A DNA stretch of 64,000 bases. Source: an uncultured Cryomorphaceae bacterium. Lineage in GTDB: Bacteria > Bacteroidota > Bacteroidia > Flavobacteriales > Schleiferiaceae. Of this stretch, positions 8,455 to 18,155 are shown one piece after another; the first letter of the stretch is position 1; every line of letters begins with the position of its first letter. The position numbers and the translations under genes were made by a program. Location of the stretch: positions 1 to 64,000 of the forward strand of contig CAJVWI010000004.1 of assembly GCA_913009655.1 (NCBI GenBank), given 5' to 3'. The notes beneath the pieces are model-generated. The model made no database searches, was not told where the DNA came from, and saw nothing but the letters and a program-made list of their open reading frames with translations.

Positions 8455-9873
8455 TTATTTATTGAAAATAAGAACTTTATTATTATTGGAATAGAAAGTA
8501 TTTAACTCAGTATTTATAAAATCCTTAATTTTTGATTTTTCAGGATTATTTAAAGTGTCCATATTCCACTCTATTACAAAAACAAAATTAGTATCCTTTA
8601 GACCATCAACATCTTTAAATGATTGACCATAGTTTAAAGACTTAACAGATGGAAAGTGTGATAGAATTCTTGTGTTTAATTCGTCCAAAGCATTGTTTTC
8701 TCTAATGATGTTTTGTAATTCAGTTTTATACAAATCTCTTTCTTCTGAAATAGACATTATCTTTTTATCATTGTCAACTAGTATCTTGTTCAACAACTCC
8801 TCTTCATCAATAGCCTTGGACTGTAAATTATGTATTTCTAAATTAACGTTACCCATTTCATAATTATTAAGCTGCAACTTCCAATTATTAATCTGTTCTT
8901 CATTAATATATTTACCTCCAATATTTAAAACTATAGCGGAAGATTCATCATCGTAGTTCAATTCTTTGGTGAGAACCTCTATTTCGGGATTAATAGATAT
9001 TTCATTTTTAATGAAATTATCTGCATTTTGAATAAAAATAGATTCATGTATAATATGATAAAATTTAAAAACACTAGGAATCACAATAAGAAGCAATATT
9101 GAGAAAACATAAATCTTTACTTTTCTCTCAATTCTAGGATTAACAAATTTAACCTTAGGAAAATTTAACAATCTTAAAACTATAAAAGTGGATAGACAAA
9201 TAAATACACTATTTAATAAAAACAAGTAAAAAGCTCCAATAAAATATGGCCAGTTACCAACTGCCAATGCATAACCAACGGTACAAAGTGGAGGCATTAA
9301 AGCAGTAGCTATGGCAACACCTGGAACTACAGTTATTGTTGTAGTTTTATTTTTTACTGTTGTTGCTATTACACCTGCCAATCCACCAAAAAAAGCAATT
9401 AAAATATCTAATACATGGGGTTTGGTTCTACTAAGAAGTTCTGATGTTTCAGACTTTATTGGAGTAATCAAATAAAATAAGTAAGAAGCCAAAACACTTG
9501 CAGCCACCATTATACCAAAGTTTTTTAAAGACTTTATTAGTGCTTTAAAGTCATTGGCAGATAAAGCATAGCCAATTCCTCTTATAGGACCCATCAGGGG
9601 CGATATTAGCATGGCACCAATAATTACCGCTGGAGAGTTATTAATTAAACCAATAGAAGCTACTATTATAGAACAAATTAAAATCCAAATATTTATAGAT
9701 GAAAACTCTATATCGCTTCTAATATCTTCGACAGTTTTATCTTTGTCCACACCATCATATATAGAAAATAAGTTTTTTAAGAAATTGGCTATAGACCCAA
9801 AAGCTTGTTTTACAGAAAATTTATCTGTTTCTGACTTAATAGGATCATAATCTATTTTGTTATTTTCTTCCAT
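8455..9873 (-). CDS. DUF389 membrane protein
   Basis: 472 residues. After a ~60-residue cytosolic start there is a membrane domain with about six helices (residues ~65-275). It contains the DUF389 hallmark NSPAVIIGAMLISPLMGPI, then ATALMPPLCTVGYALA. The C-terminal ~190 residues are a soluble region with a coiled-coil segment. DUF389 proteins are uncharacterised inner-membrane proteins found in bacteria and archaea. The gene lies just upstream of yciH (3-base gap); a functional link is not known. Confidence 0.88.
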   Translation of the reverse strand: MEENNKIDYDPIKSETDKFSVKQAFGSIANFLKNLFSIYDGVDKDKTVEDIRSDIEFSSINIWILICSIIVASIGLINNSPAVIIGAMLISPLMGPIRGIGYALSANDFKALIKSLKNFGIMVAASVLASYLFYLITPIKSETSELLSRTKPHVLDILIAFFGGLAGVIATTVKNKTTTITVVPGVAIATALMPPLCTVGYALAVGNWPYFIGAFYLFLLNSVFICLSTFIVLRLLNFPKVKFVNPRIERKVKIYVFSILLLIVIPSVFKFYHIIHESIFIQNADNFIKNEISINPEIEVLTKELNYDDESSAIVLNIGGKYINEEQINNWKLQLNNYEMGNVNLEIHNLQSKAIDEEELLNKILVDNDKKIMSISEERDLYKTELQNIIRENNALDELNTRILSHFPSVKSLNYGQSFKDVDGLKDTNFVFVIEWNMDTLNNPEKSKIKDFINTELNTFYSNNNKVLIFNK

Positions 9874-9940
9874 ATAAAAATGCTTCTACTCTAATTTACA
9901 AGAAAAAATTAAAACTTTATTATTCAAAATTAATTTTTTA

Positions 9941-10414
9941 TTATTTGAGTTGGGATTTTTGAGACATAAAAAGCAAGACATAAACTAAATGAATCATATT
10001 ATTAAAAAGAGGAAATATAACAATAGCAATTCCACTTAAGTAAGGCCAAGAAAATTGGAAGTCAAAATTCAGGAAAATAAATGGCGATAAAACATAAGCA
10101 ATTTGAAATATCCAGTAAAAAGTCCAACCTATTTTAATTTTAGAAAACATAAAGCCTACCCCAACCATTGCCAATATATCAAAAACAACTCTTATGGCAT
10201 ACAAATTCCTAAGTTGAATCGACAAGTATTCATTAAACTGAAACCCATTATCATTTAAATTTTCTACAATCAAATTTATTAAGCTGTTTTTTTCTGAATT
10301 AATGCTTTTGGCATCTAAAAAAAGTGTAAAGTATCCAAGATCAAAAACAAAGCAATAAATAAATCCTAATAAACTTAATAAACAGAGCCACTTTAGAGCA
10401 TCAAAATTTTTCAT
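9941..10414 (-). CDS. Small four-helix membrane protein, unknown function
   Basis: 157 residues with about four predicted membrane segments (residues ~8-30, ~70-90, ~95-118, ~125-150) and an extracytoplasmic loop of ~40 residues after the first helix. No motif is recognisable. Its start overlaps the end of the M61 peptidase gene by 4 bases (ATGA-type), so it is the second gene of that operon and translationally coupled to it. It could be a partner of the peptidase, but nothing in the sequence shows this. Confidence 0.6.
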   Translation of the reverse strand: MKNFDALKWLCLLSLLGFIYCFVFDLGYFTLFLDAKSINSEKNSLINLIVENLNDNGFQFNEYLSIQLRNLYAIRVVFDILAMVGVGFMFSKIKIGWTFYWIFQIAYVLSPFIFLNFDFQFSWPYLSGIAIVIFPLFNNMIHLVYVLLFMSQKSQLK

Positions 10415-12069
10415 TCTTTAGTGAATTTATAATTAAAGTACTGATTATCATTAATGGTTTTCATTTTCAAATCAAATATTTTTCCATTTCTATTTACTTT
10501 CAGAACAATTTCATCATTTTCAAAATACCCTAACCAATTGTCAAAATTATCCTCTACACAAAATTCATTAACTGCAATAATTTCATCTTCCTTAACGATT
10601 AAGGATTTATCCCCAGCACTATTCTCTAAAACATTTTGAACTATTACTTTTTTATCTTTATTGTAAGTTTTAATTCCATATTGCCAACAAATATTTTCAG
10701 CTGTTTTAATTGAAAAATCCCATCCAAAAACTTTTAAGGCTTCAATTAAATAATTTTTAAAATCTTTTTTACCATAAATTATTTCACTAAAAATAGCATC
10801 AAAACTTTCTCCAGAAACAGACTCCAAATTGCTTTTATATAATTCCATATCATAGCTCGATAATTGATCTGATCCTGAATACATTTTTCTCATTACATCA
10901 TGTAAGGTTTTCTTATGTTTTGTAGCTTTTCTAATCTTAGCATCGCATATCAAAGCTATCAATGCACCTTCAGCATAAATAGAGACTTTCCTCCCTGGAA
11001 TACCTTGAACATAACCATCTAGCCAAGTATCCCAACTAGATTCAGAAACTGAATAATGATTTCTACCATCATTATGAAAATGTCTTTGAAATAATTTATT
11101 TAACTCTTTGAAATATTGTTCTAAAGTAAAAACACCACTTTCAAAAAGAATTCTATCACCCATATAAGTGGTTACTCCCTCGGTAACATAACCCATGTTT
11201 GTGTAATTTTCTTTTGAATAATCGTAGGGCAACATATCTTTAGGTCTAATTCCTTTTACATTCCAAACATGATATAATTCATGAGATGAAACACCTAGTA
11301 ATTCTTTATATAAATTTTTAAATATGTCATAAGAAGGACCCAGTAAAATAACAGTAGAATGGTGGTGTTCAACCCCATGGTAAGCTGAATAAGGAGTTAT
11401 TTGAAAAAGAAAAAGAAAACTTTTGTGGGGAAATGAACCAAATAATTTAATTTGATAACTAATAAAAGAAGTGAAATCTTTTATCAAAATATCCCAATCA
11501 ACTTTTACTTCTCCTTGAAAACAGAAACTAAAATTTACATTATTTATAGTTAGTGACTTATACTGTGCAGAATCACTAGCAATTATGGGAGAATCTGCTA
11601 ACTCTTCAAAATTAGAAGCTTTTAAAGTATTGTTTCCAATATTTTCAAGCGAACTATATATTTTAAAATCTTGATGTAAATCAAAAGCTATTTCGTAAGA
11701 TGAATTATAATTGTCCGGATTAAAAAAAAGACAATTAACCGGGTTAATATAAATTTGATTTTGATCTAAATAAGTCGATCCAGCGTTTAGCTCTGAAGAA
11801 TAATAACTGTATTTAACCACTATTTTATCAAATTTTTCACACTCAATCAACCAAAGATCTTTTGTTTTTTTTGAAAAATTAAGAAATTCGTTATTAGCAC
11901 CAAATGCATTAAAATCTTTAATGTTTTTAGCGAAATTCCCAAGTTCATATCTACCAGGACGCCATGCTGGCAATTGTAACTTTAAAATATTTAAATCTTT
12001 AGTGTTAATTATTAACTTAAAATCTATAAAATGTTTTTCGGGATGTGAATAGCTTACAAAATATTTCAT
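10411..12069 (-). CDS. M61 family glycyl-aminopeptidase-like metallopeptidase
   Basis: 552 residues. An N-terminal beta domain (residues ~1-170; LPAWRPGRYELGNFAKNI is typical of M61) precedes the catalytic domain with zinc motif HELYHVWNVK at about residue 262 and the downstream glutamate in EGVTTY at about 295. A PDZ-like C-terminal domain (~450-540) completes the usual M61 architecture. No signal peptide is visible, so it may act in the cytosol, unlike many relatives. Family members remove N-terminal Gly/Ala residues. Divergent from the ATP-grasp gene, with a TATTTTTG box 3 bases from its ATG. Confidence 0.9.
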   Translation of the reverse strand: MKYFVSYSHPEKHFIDFKLIINTKDLNILKLQLPAWRPGRYELGNFAKNIKDFNAFGANNEFLNFSKKTKDLWLIECEKFDKIVVKYSYYSSELNAGSTYLDQNQIYINPVNCLFFNPDNYNSSYEIAFDLHQDFKIYSSLENIGNNTLKASNFEELADSPIIASDSAQYKSLTINNVNFSFCFQGEVKVDWDILIKDFTSFISYQIKLFGSFPHKSFLFLFQITPYSAYHGVEHHHSTVILLGPSYDIFKNLYKELLGVSSHELYHVWNVKGIRPKDMLPYDYSKENYTNMGYVTEGVTTYMGDRILFESGVFTLEQYFKELNKLFQRHFHNDGRNHYSVSESSWDTWLDGYVQGIPGRKVSIYAEGALIALICDAKIRKATKHKKTLHDVMRKMYSGSDQLSSYDMELYKSNLESVSGESFDAIFSEIIYGKKDFKNYLIEALKVFGWDFSIKTAENICWQYGIKTYNKDKKVIVQNVLENSAGDKSLIVKEDEIIAVNEFCVEDNFDNWLGYFENDEIVLKVNRNGKIFDLKMKTINDNQYFNYKFTKE

Positions 12070-12072
12070 TTA

Positions 12073-12080
12073 CAAAAATA
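12073..12080 (-). promoter_or_regulatory. -7 box TATTTTTG for M61 peptidase operon
   Basis: Perfect TAnnTTTG match on the minus strand ending 3 bases before the ATG at 12069. It predicts an essentially leaderless message. Confidence 0.45.
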
Positions 12081-12120
12081 GAATTTATGCTGCATTTAAA
12101 GACCTAATGTAGGTAATAAT

Positions 12121-12128
12121 TATATTTG
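12121..12128 (+). promoter_or_regulatory. -7 box TATATTTG for ATP-grasp gene
   Basis: Perfect TAnnTTTG match, 5 bases before the ATG at 12134. With the opposing box at 12073-12080 it makes a compact divergent promoter of about 60 bases. Confidence 0.45.
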
Positions 12129-12133
12129 ACGTG

Positions 12134-13045
12134 ATGAAAGAATTTGATGTAGTTTTATTAACAGACTCTAGATATGTTAATCCCTCAAAAGTAGACCAAT
12201 ACATAGAAAATGTCTTGAACGAAGATGGATTGGTAATTGATGCTTTAAAAAATTTAAATATTAGAGTAACCAAAAAAGATTGGAATGATTCAAATTTTGA
12301 CTGGTCTACTACAAAAACAGCAATCTTTAGATCTACTTGGGATTATTTTGATCAATTTTCAAATTTTAAAAAATGGCTTCATTTTGTGAAAGATAAATGT
12401 GAGTTGATTAATCCATACAGCCAAATAGATTGGAATCTAGACAAACATTATTTAATGGATTTACAAAAATGGAATCTTCCAATACCAGAAAGTATTTTTG
12501 TTCCTAAAAAATCCAATCTTAAACTAGATGTTATATCAAGTGAAAAAAACTGGAATCATATTGTTATTAAGCCAACTGTTTCTGGTGCAGCTAGGAATAC
12601 TTATCAGTTAAAAAATGAAGAAATTAAAAAATTTCAAACTAAGTGGATTCAACTTACAAATAATGAAGATTTTATAATTCAGGAGTTTCAAAAAAATATT
12701 TTAACAAAAGGAGAAATAGCAGTAATACTTTTTGGTGGAGTGTACTCACATTCCATACTTAAAAAAGCGAAAAAAGGAGATTTCCGAGTTCAAGACGATT
12801 TTGGAGGAACTGTTGAAAAAATTAATCCTTCTTTAGAAATTATAGAATTAGCAGAAAAAACTTTAAAAAGTTTACCCACTACTCCGTTATATGCAAGAGT
12901 AGATTTTATATTTAATAATTTGAATAGTCCTGTGATTTCTGAACTGGAGCTAATAGAACCTGAATTATGGTTTAGATTCAAACCCGATTCCGCTAATAAA
13001 TTGGCTCTTATTATTAAAGATTTTCTAAACAATTTGAATACTTAA
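12134..13045 (+). CDS. ATP-grasp domain protein
   Basis: 303 residues, starting at the ATG at 12134 (an in-frame GTG lies one codon upstream). The N-terminal part (FRSTWDYF) is followed by an ATP-grasp fold: IVIKPTVSGAARNTY as the nucleotide-binding strand/loop, IIQEFQKNI in the hinge, then GDFRVQDDFGG and the metal-binding end YARVDF...ISELELIEPELWF. This order matches RimK/glutathione-synthase-like ATP-grasp proteins such as those near DcsG. They join a carboxylate to an amine through an acyl-phosphate, but the substrates here are unknown. It stands alone between the M61 operon and lpdA. Confidence 0.85.
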   Translation: MKEFDVVLLTDSRYVNPSKVDQYIENVLNEDGLVIDALKNLNIRVTKKDWNDSNFDWSTTKTAIFRSTWDYFDQFSNFKKWLHFVKDKCELINPYSQIDWNLDKHYLMDLQKWNLPIPESIFVPKKSNLKLDVISSEKNWNHIVIKPTVSGAARNTYQLKNEEIKKFQTKWIQLTNNEDFIIQEFQKNILTKGEIAVILFGGVYSHSILKKAKKGDFRVQDDFGGTVEKINPSLEIIELAEKTLKSLPTTPLYARVDFIFNNLNSPVISELELIEPELWFRFKPDSANKLALIIKDFLNNLNT

Positions 13046-13098
13046 GCAAATTGAAGAAGAGAATTTATAAATTCGCATAAATAATAAAATTTTTAGAT

Positions 13099-14487
13099 AT
13101 GAATTACGATGTAATTGTTTTAGGAAGTGGACCTGGGGGTTATGTGACTGCAATAAGAGCTTCTCAACTTGGCTTAAAAACTGCAGTTATTGAAAAGGAA
13201 TCTTTAGGAGGAGTATGCTTAAATTGGGGTTGTATTCCCACAAAAGCTTTACTTAAAAGTGCTAATGTTTATGAGTACATTAATAATGCCGACGATTATG
13301 GAATAAAAGTATCTAGTCATAAAGCCGATTTCAATGCGGTTATTAAAAGAAGTAGAGATGTTGCCGAAAAAATGAGTGGAGGAGTTCAGTTTTTAATGAA
13401 AAAAAATAAAATTGATGTAATTATGGGAACTGGAAAGGTTCAGCCAGGTAAACAAATTGAAGTTACAGACCAAAAGGGCGCTAAAACAACATATAATGCT
13501 AAAAATATTGTAATAGCTACTGGTGCAAGATCTAGAGAGTTACCAAACTTAGAACAAGATAAAAAGCAAGTTTTAGGTTATAGAGATGCAATGGTTCTCC
13601 CTAAAATACCCAAGAAAATGGTTATAGTTGGATCTGGTGCTATTGGTGTGGAGTTTGCGTATTTTTATAACGCTATGGGGGTTGATGTTACAATAGTAGA
13701 ATATCTTCCTAATATAGTACCTGTAGAAGATATTGATGTTTCAAAACAATTAGAAAAAACCTTCAAGAAAAAAGGGATTAAGATCATGACTAATTCCTCA
13801 GTTGAAAATGTAGAAAAATCATCTAAAGGATGTAAAGTAAAAGTCAAGACATCTAAAGGCGAAGAATATATTGATTGTGACATTGTATTATCGGCAGTAG
13901 GAATTCAACCTAATATTGAAAATATTGGTCTAGAAGAAACCGGAATTGTTGTAGATGGAGGTAAAATTATTGTGGATGATTTTTATGAAACAAATATCCC
14001 TGGTTACTATGCCATAGGAGATGTTGTTCAAGGTCAATCGCTAGCGCACGTAGCTTCTGCTGAAGGAATTACTTGTGTAGAGAAAATAGCTGGTCATAGT
14101 CCTGAGCCTATAGACTACAACAATATTCCTGGTTGTACTTATTGCAGTCCTGAAATAGCATCTGTTGGTATGACAGAAAAATCAGCTAAGGAAGCAGGGC
14201 ATGAATTGAAAATTGGGAAATTTCCGTTCTCTGCATCTGGAAAAGCTAGTGCAGCTGGACATAATGATGGATTTGTAAAACTTATTTTTGATGCTAAGTA
14301 TGGTGAATTACTTGGTGCTCATATGATAGGAGCAAATGTTACTGAAATGATTGCCGAAATTGTTGCTCTAAGAAAGTTAGAGACTACAGGGCATGAATTA
14401 ATAAAAACTGTTCATCCTCATCCAACTATGAGTGAAGCTATTATGGAAGCTGCTGCTGCTGCATACGGAGAGGTGATACATATTTAA
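13099..14487 (+). CDS. lpdA: Dihydrolipoyl dehydrogenase (E3)
   Basis: 462-residue FAD enzyme that reoxidises dihydrolipoamide in the pyruvate, 2-oxoglutarate and branched-chain 2-oxoacid dehydrogenase complexes and the glycine cleavage system. It has FAD site GSGPGG (9-14), redox disulfide GGVCLNWGCIP with Cys40 and Cys45, NAD site GSGAIG near 180, second FAD motif YAIGDV near 310, and the C-terminal catalytic HPHPTMSE (from about 439). Length is standard. No E1/E2 genes are next to it. It ends 4 bases into the convergent TPR lipoprotein gene. Confidence 0.97.
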   Translation: MNYDVIVLGSGPGGYVTAIRASQLGLKTAVIEKESLGGVCLNWGCIPTKALLKSANVYEYINNADDYGIKVSSHKADFNAVIKRSRDVAEKMSGGVQFLMKKNKIDVIMGTGKVQPGKQIEVTDQKGAKTTYNAKNIVIATGARSRELPNLEQDKKQVLGYRDAMVLPKIPKKMVIVGSGAIGVEFAYFYNAMGVDVTIVEYLPNIVPVEDIDVSKQLEKTFKKKGIKIMTNSSVENVEKSSKGCKVKVKTSKGEEYIDCDIVLSAVGIQPNIENIGLEETGIVVDGGKIIVDDFYETNIPGYYAIGDVVQGQSLAHVASAEGITCVEKIAGHSPEPIDYNNIPGCTYCSPEIASVGMTEKSAKEAGHELKIGKFPFSASGKASAAGHNDGFVKLIFDAKYGELLGAHMIGANVTEMIAEIVALRKLETTGHELIKTVHPHPTMSEAIMEAAAAAYGEVIHI

Positions 14488-15020
14488 TTTTTACTTTTTA
14501 TAATATTTAATAATTCCTCATCTGTTTTTCCAAAAATATTATCCAAATATATTTTTGCATTTATACTTAGGGCATGATTGGGATACAATTCTATTAATTC
14601 ATCGAAAGCTAACCTAGCGTTATTTTTTTCATTTAAAATATTATCTAGTATTCTAGCTCTGTTGTGCAAGTAAATAGGAGCATTTTCACTATTAGGAAAT
14701 TTCCTTTGTGCTTTTAAGAAATAATCTGCAGCATCTTTATATTTCTGTGATGCTTCCGATCCAGTTGCAGCACACTTTAATAAAAACTCGTTTTCTTCAT
14801 CAGAAAAAAATTGATTATATCTTACATATAGGTTTAATGAAGTGTTTTTAATTTTTACTCCTAATTGATAAATTGAAGCAATATCTTCTGGATTAGATTT
14901 AATTAATTCATCATTAATTTCTCTAAGCTCATTAAGCTCTGTAGTATAATTGGAAACCTTTGTTTCATTTGTACACGAAAAACAAATAATAATAAGAACT
15001 GAGACAAATATTTTTTTCAT
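14484..15020 (-). CDS. TPR-containing lipoprotein
   Basis: 178 residues beginning with a lipoprotein signal peptide (lipobox ICFSC, Cys16). Residues ~85-165 form two or three TPR-like helical repeats (KYKDAADYFLKAQRKFPNS, ARLAFDELIELYPNHALS), pointing to a protein-interaction role in the cell envelope, as in outer-membrane assembly TPR lipoproteins. The start overlaps the stop of def by 4 bases, so the two are coupled. The precise role is unknown. Confidence 0.75.
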   Translation of the reverse strand: MKKIFVSVLIIICFSCTNETKVSNYTTELNELREINDELIKSNPEDIASIYQLGVKIKNTSLNLYVRYNQFFSDEENEFLLKCAATGSEASQKYKDAADYFLKAQRKFPNSENAPIYLHNRARILDNILNEKNNARLAFDELIELYPNHALSINAKIYLDNIFGKTDEELLNIIKSKN

Positions 15021-15604
15021 TTTTTTGGGTTGAGAAATTTCATTTTATAATTAACGTCTACTTTTCCTTTAGAAATTTCATCAAGTTTTCTTTTCATTAA
15101 CCTTCTTTTTAAAGGGGTTAAATGGTCTGTAAATAAAGTTCCTTCAATATGGTCATACTCATGTTGAATAATTCTGGCAGAGATTCCTTCGAAAGTTTCT
15201 TCAAAGAAATTCCATTTTTCATCATAGTAACTTATTTTAATAACTGGCTTTCTATCAACTTCTTCTCTAATTCCTGGAATGCTTAAACAACCTTCCGAAA
15301 AAGACCATGGGGTACCCGATTCAGATTCAATAATTGGGTTTACAAAGACTTTCTTAAAATTCTTTAGTTCAATTAGCTCTGGGTCCATCTCTTGACCCTC
15401 TTCAGGTTCAGCAAAAGGGGAAGCATCTACAGTAAAAATTCTTTTAGATATTCCAATTTGAGGTGCAGCTAGTCCTACTCCACTCGCTGCGTACATGGTT
15501 TCAAACATATTGGCAACTAATTCATCAATAGATTCTCCTTCTTGAAATTCTACACATTCTTTTCTTAAGACTGAAGCTCCATAAGATATTATAGGTAGTA
15601 TCAT
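15017..15604 (-). CDS. def: Peptide deformylase
   Basis: 195-residue metalloenzyme that removes the formyl group from nascent proteins. All three motifs are present: GVGLAAPQIG (42-51), EGCLSIPG with metal ligand Cys106, and QHEYDHIEG with His148, Glu149 and His152. Somewhat longer than the E. coli enzyme, as is usual in Bacteroidota. It heads a two-gene unit with the TPR lipoprotein. A TATATTTG box lies 4 bases before the ATG. Confidence 0.96.
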   Translation of the reverse strand: MILPIISYGASVLRKECVEFQEGESIDELVANMFETMYAASGVGLAAPQIGISKRIFTVDASPFAEPEEGQEMDPELIELKNFKKVFVNPIIESESGTPWSFSEGCLSIPGIREEVDRKPVIKISYYDEKWNFFEETFEGISARIIQHEYDHIEGTLFTDHLTPLKRRLMKRKLDEISKGKVDVNYKMKFLNPKK

Positions 15605-15608
15605 GATG

Positions 15609-15616
15609 CAAATATA
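15609..15616 (-). promoter_or_regulatory. -7 box TATATTTG for def
   Basis: TAnnTTTG match ending 4 bases from the def ATG at 15604. Start of transcription is predicted at or within a base or two of the start codon. Confidence 0.45.
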
Positions 15617-15645
15617 AAATGATTTACCATAAAGAAGTTAAATGA

Positions 15646-17373
15646 TTAAAATTCAATATCTAAATCAAATTTTTCTTTAAAAGTATGTAAGTCAGGATTT
15701 TTATCGGCCATTTGAAAAAACCTTTCTCTACTTGTTAATTGCGTAAGTTTTGGAGAATCTGATTTAGTAATTTCTAAGTTGAGTTTTATTTGACCATTTT
15801 TAAGCTCTAATCTTAAAAAATCTAAAAGAAATTGATTTTGAGTTTGGAACTCCATTTTCTGAACTTCACTATCAATAATAAATGTAATTGAGAAGTCTTT
15901 ATTAAGTTTTGGCTTTTGTTTATTTAGGGTGGTAAAGAGTCCAATTTTACCTTCTTTTTTTTTGATCTCTGCAAATTCTAACCATTTTTCTTCAAGTTTA
16001 TTTTGAGTAAATTCAGTTTTCTCTGCCACCTTGATTTCAGAATCTTTAGTTTCGGCATTTAAGTCCTCATTAATTTTTTTTCTAATACCTGTAATTGATG
16101 CAGCTGCAGATCTTTTTTTAATACTTAAACTAGTTTTAGGCCTAATTATTTCAGATTTAGGAATCTCATAGGTTGTTTTTTTAGTTTCTGGGATATTCAC
16201 AACCGGAATTTCATTTCCAATTGAACTGTTGTCTTTTAAAACAGGTTCAACATCAGTCTTCTCATTTTGTGAAGGAGAAACTATTGGAGCATCTAGGAAT
16301 TTAGATTTTTTTTTTTGAACTCCCTTAGAGCACAACTTCATAATTAGAATCTCTACATGAAGTCGCTGGTTTTGGCTGGTTTTATAAAGTGAATCGGCTT
16401 CATTTACAAGCGTCAATAAATCAGTTATAAACTCGTTTTCAAAATCTTTAGCTTGAATCATAAATTTATCAATTGTTTCTTTAGTATGGTCAAGTATTTT
16501 AATTGTTCGATCATCTTTAGAAACCATTAAATTTCTTAAATGTGAAGCCAAACCGTTGAGGAATAATCGACCATCAAAACCTTTAGCTATAATTTCACTA
16601 AAAAGAAGTAAACTATCGTGGATTAGGTTTTCTTTGATAAAATCAGTGAATTTAAAATAGTAGTCGTAATCAAGAATATTAAGATTTTTCACAACTTCAC
16701 TGTAAGTTATATTGCCGCTTGTGAAATTCACCATCAAATCAAAACAAGAAAGAGCATCCCTTAAAGCTCCATCGGCTTTTTCAGCAATTACATGAAGTGC
16801 TTCAGATTCTACTTTAACGCCCTCTTTCTTGGCAATACTTTCTAAATGAAGAACAGTATCGGAAATAGAAATTCTGTGAAAATCATAAACTTGACATCTT
16901 GAAAGAATGGTAGGAATAATTTTATGTTTTTCTGTAGTTGCTAATATAAAAATAGCATGAGGTGGTGGTTCTTCTAGTGTTTTTAAAAATGCATTAAATG
17001 CACTTTGAGAAAGCATATGAACTTCATCAATTATATAAACTTTATACAACCCTTTTTGAGGGGGTATTCTCACCTGATCGTTAAGATTTCTTATGTCGTC
17101 AACTTGATTGTTAGAAGCGGCATCTAATTCATAAATATTGTAAGTAAAATCAGTAAGTTTTGGATCATGTTTTAGGTTGATAGCTTTTGCAAATAATCTT
17201 GCAGTTGATGTTTTACCTACTCCTCTTGGACCACAGAATAAATAAGCCTGTGCTAACTGATCTGAATCAATAGCTTGTTTTAGTGTAGTTGCAATATTTT
17301 GTTGACCTATAATAGTATCCCAACTATTAGGTCTGTACTTTAATGCAGATACAGTATATTTTTCTTTAGCCAT
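15646..17373 (-). CDS. dnaX: DNA polymerase III subunit gamma/tau
   Basis: 575-residue clamp-loader ATPase. It has Walker A GPRGVGKTS near residue 50, Walker B/DExx VYIIDEVHML near 125, sensor region ILATTEKHK, SRC arginine finger near 170, then domain III and a charged linker and C-terminal tau-like part (residues ~390-575). The zinc module with four cysteines that usually sits between Walker A and the LDAASN motif is absent; that loop is short (INLKHDPKLTDFTYNIYE). I recall the same loss in other Flavobacteriia. It stands alone on the minus strand, divergent from rpsF. Confidence 0.96.
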   Translation of the reverse strand: MAKEKYTVSALKYRPNSWDTIIGQQNIATTLKQAIDSDQLAQAYLFCGPRGVGKTSTARLFAKAINLKHDPKLTDFTYNIYELDAASNNQVDDIRNLNDQVRIPPQKGLYKVYIIDEVHMLSQSAFNAFLKTLEEPPPHAIFILATTEKHKIIPTILSRCQVYDFHRISISDTVLHLESIAKKEGVKVESEALHVIAEKADGALRDALSCFDLMVNFTSGNITYSEVVKNLNILDYDYYFKFTDFIKENLIHDSLLLFSEIIAKGFDGRLFLNGLASHLRNLMVSKDDRTIKILDHTKETIDKFMIQAKDFENEFITDLLTLVNEADSLYKTSQNQRLHVEILIMKLCSKGVQKKKSKFLDAPIVSPSQNEKTDVEPVLKDNSSIGNEIPVVNIPETKKTTYEIPKSEIIRPKTSLSIKKRSAAASITGIRKKINEDLNAETKDSEIKVAEKTEFTQNKLEEKWLEFAEIKKKEGKIGLFTTLNKQKPKLNKDFSITFIIDSEVQKMEFQTQNQFLLDFLRLELKNGQIKLNLEITKSDSPKLTQLTSRERFFQMADKNPDLHTFKEKFDLDIEF

Positions 17374-17380
17374 CTTCCAA

Positions 17381-17388
17381 CAAATATA
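17381..17388 (-). promoter_or_regulatory. -7 box TATATTTG for dnaX
   Basis: TAnnTTTG match ending 7 bases upstream of the dnaX ATG at 17373. Confidence 0.45.
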
Positions 17389-17488
17389 AAATAAGCATTA
17401 ATGTAAATGTGATTTAAATAAAAAAAAATTATAATCTTGATATAGTTTGATTTATTAACTAAATAATTTTATTTATCAGGTAATCTTA

Positions 17489-17496
17489 TATCTTTG
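17489..17496 (+). promoter_or_regulatory. -7 box TATCTTTG for rpsF operon
   Basis: TAnnTTTG match 24 bases upstream of the rpsF ATG, in the very AT-rich gap between dnaX and rpsF. It allows a short leader of roughly 18 bases. Confidence 0.55.
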
Positions 17497-17520
17497 CATT
17501 CCAAATTTTAAATAACTAAC

Positions 17521-17859
17521 ATGAATCATTACGAAACTGTTTTCATTTTAACTCCCGTTTTGTCTGAGAAACAGACAAAGGAAGCAGTAGATAAATTCAA
17601 AAAGTTATTGAAAGATAGCAGTGCTAAAATCAATAACAATGAATCTTGGGGGCTTAAAAAATTAGCCTATCCAATTCAGAAGAAATCTACTGGATTTTAT
17701 TTTCTAATCGAATTCCAAGGCGAAGGAGATGTTGTTAAAAACCTAGAAGTTGAACTCAAAAGAGATGAGAGAGTGATGCGTTTTTTAACAATGAGAATGG
17801 ATAAAGATCATTTCGAATATGCAGCAAAAAGAAGAGTAAAACTCTCAAAAACTGCTTAA
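17521..17859 (+). CDS. rpsF: 30S ribosomal protein S6
   Basis: 112 residues with the S6 signature: [15 protein letters not shown] at the start, [20 protein letters not shown] in the middle and the [14 protein letters not shown] strand. It binds S18 and 16S rRNA in the 30S platform. First gene of rpsF-rpsR-rplI. As is normal in Bacteroidota, ssb is not inserted between S6 and S18. Confidence 0.97.
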   Translation: MNHYETVFILTPVLSEKQTKEAVDKFKKLLKDSSAKINNNESWGLKKLAYPIQKKSTGFYFLIEFQGEGDVVKNLEVELKRDERVMRFLTMRMDKDHFEYAAKRRVKLSKTA

Positions 17860-17883
17860 ACTATTAATTTTTAAACACTAGCT

Positions 17884-18150
17884 ATGGCTGACAACTCAGA
17901 AATAAGATACCTTAATCCAATAGACATTGAGGTTAAAAAAACAAAATATTGTAGATTTAAAAAATCTGGAATAAAATTTATTGATTACAAAGATCCAGAT
18001 TTCTTAATGAAATTCATTAATGAACAAGGCAAATTACTTCCTAGAAGAATTACTGGTACTTCAGCGAAATACCAGAGAAGAGTATCACAAGCGGTAAAAA
18101 GAGCAAGACATCTTGCAATTCTACCTTATTTGGCGGATCAATTAAAATAA
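17884..18150 (+). CDS. rpsR: 30S ribosomal protein S18
   Basis: 88 residues containing the S18 core: [19 protein letters not shown], then [20 protein letters not shown] and the basic end [11 protein letters not shown]. Partner of S6 on the small subunit. It lies 24 bases after rpsF and 5 bases before rplI. Confidence 0.97.
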   Translation: MADNSEIRYLNPIDIEVKKTKYCRFKKSGIKFIDYKDPDFLMKFINEQGKLLPRRITGTSAKYQRRVSQAVKRARHLAILPYLADQLK

Positions 18151-18155
18151 TCATT

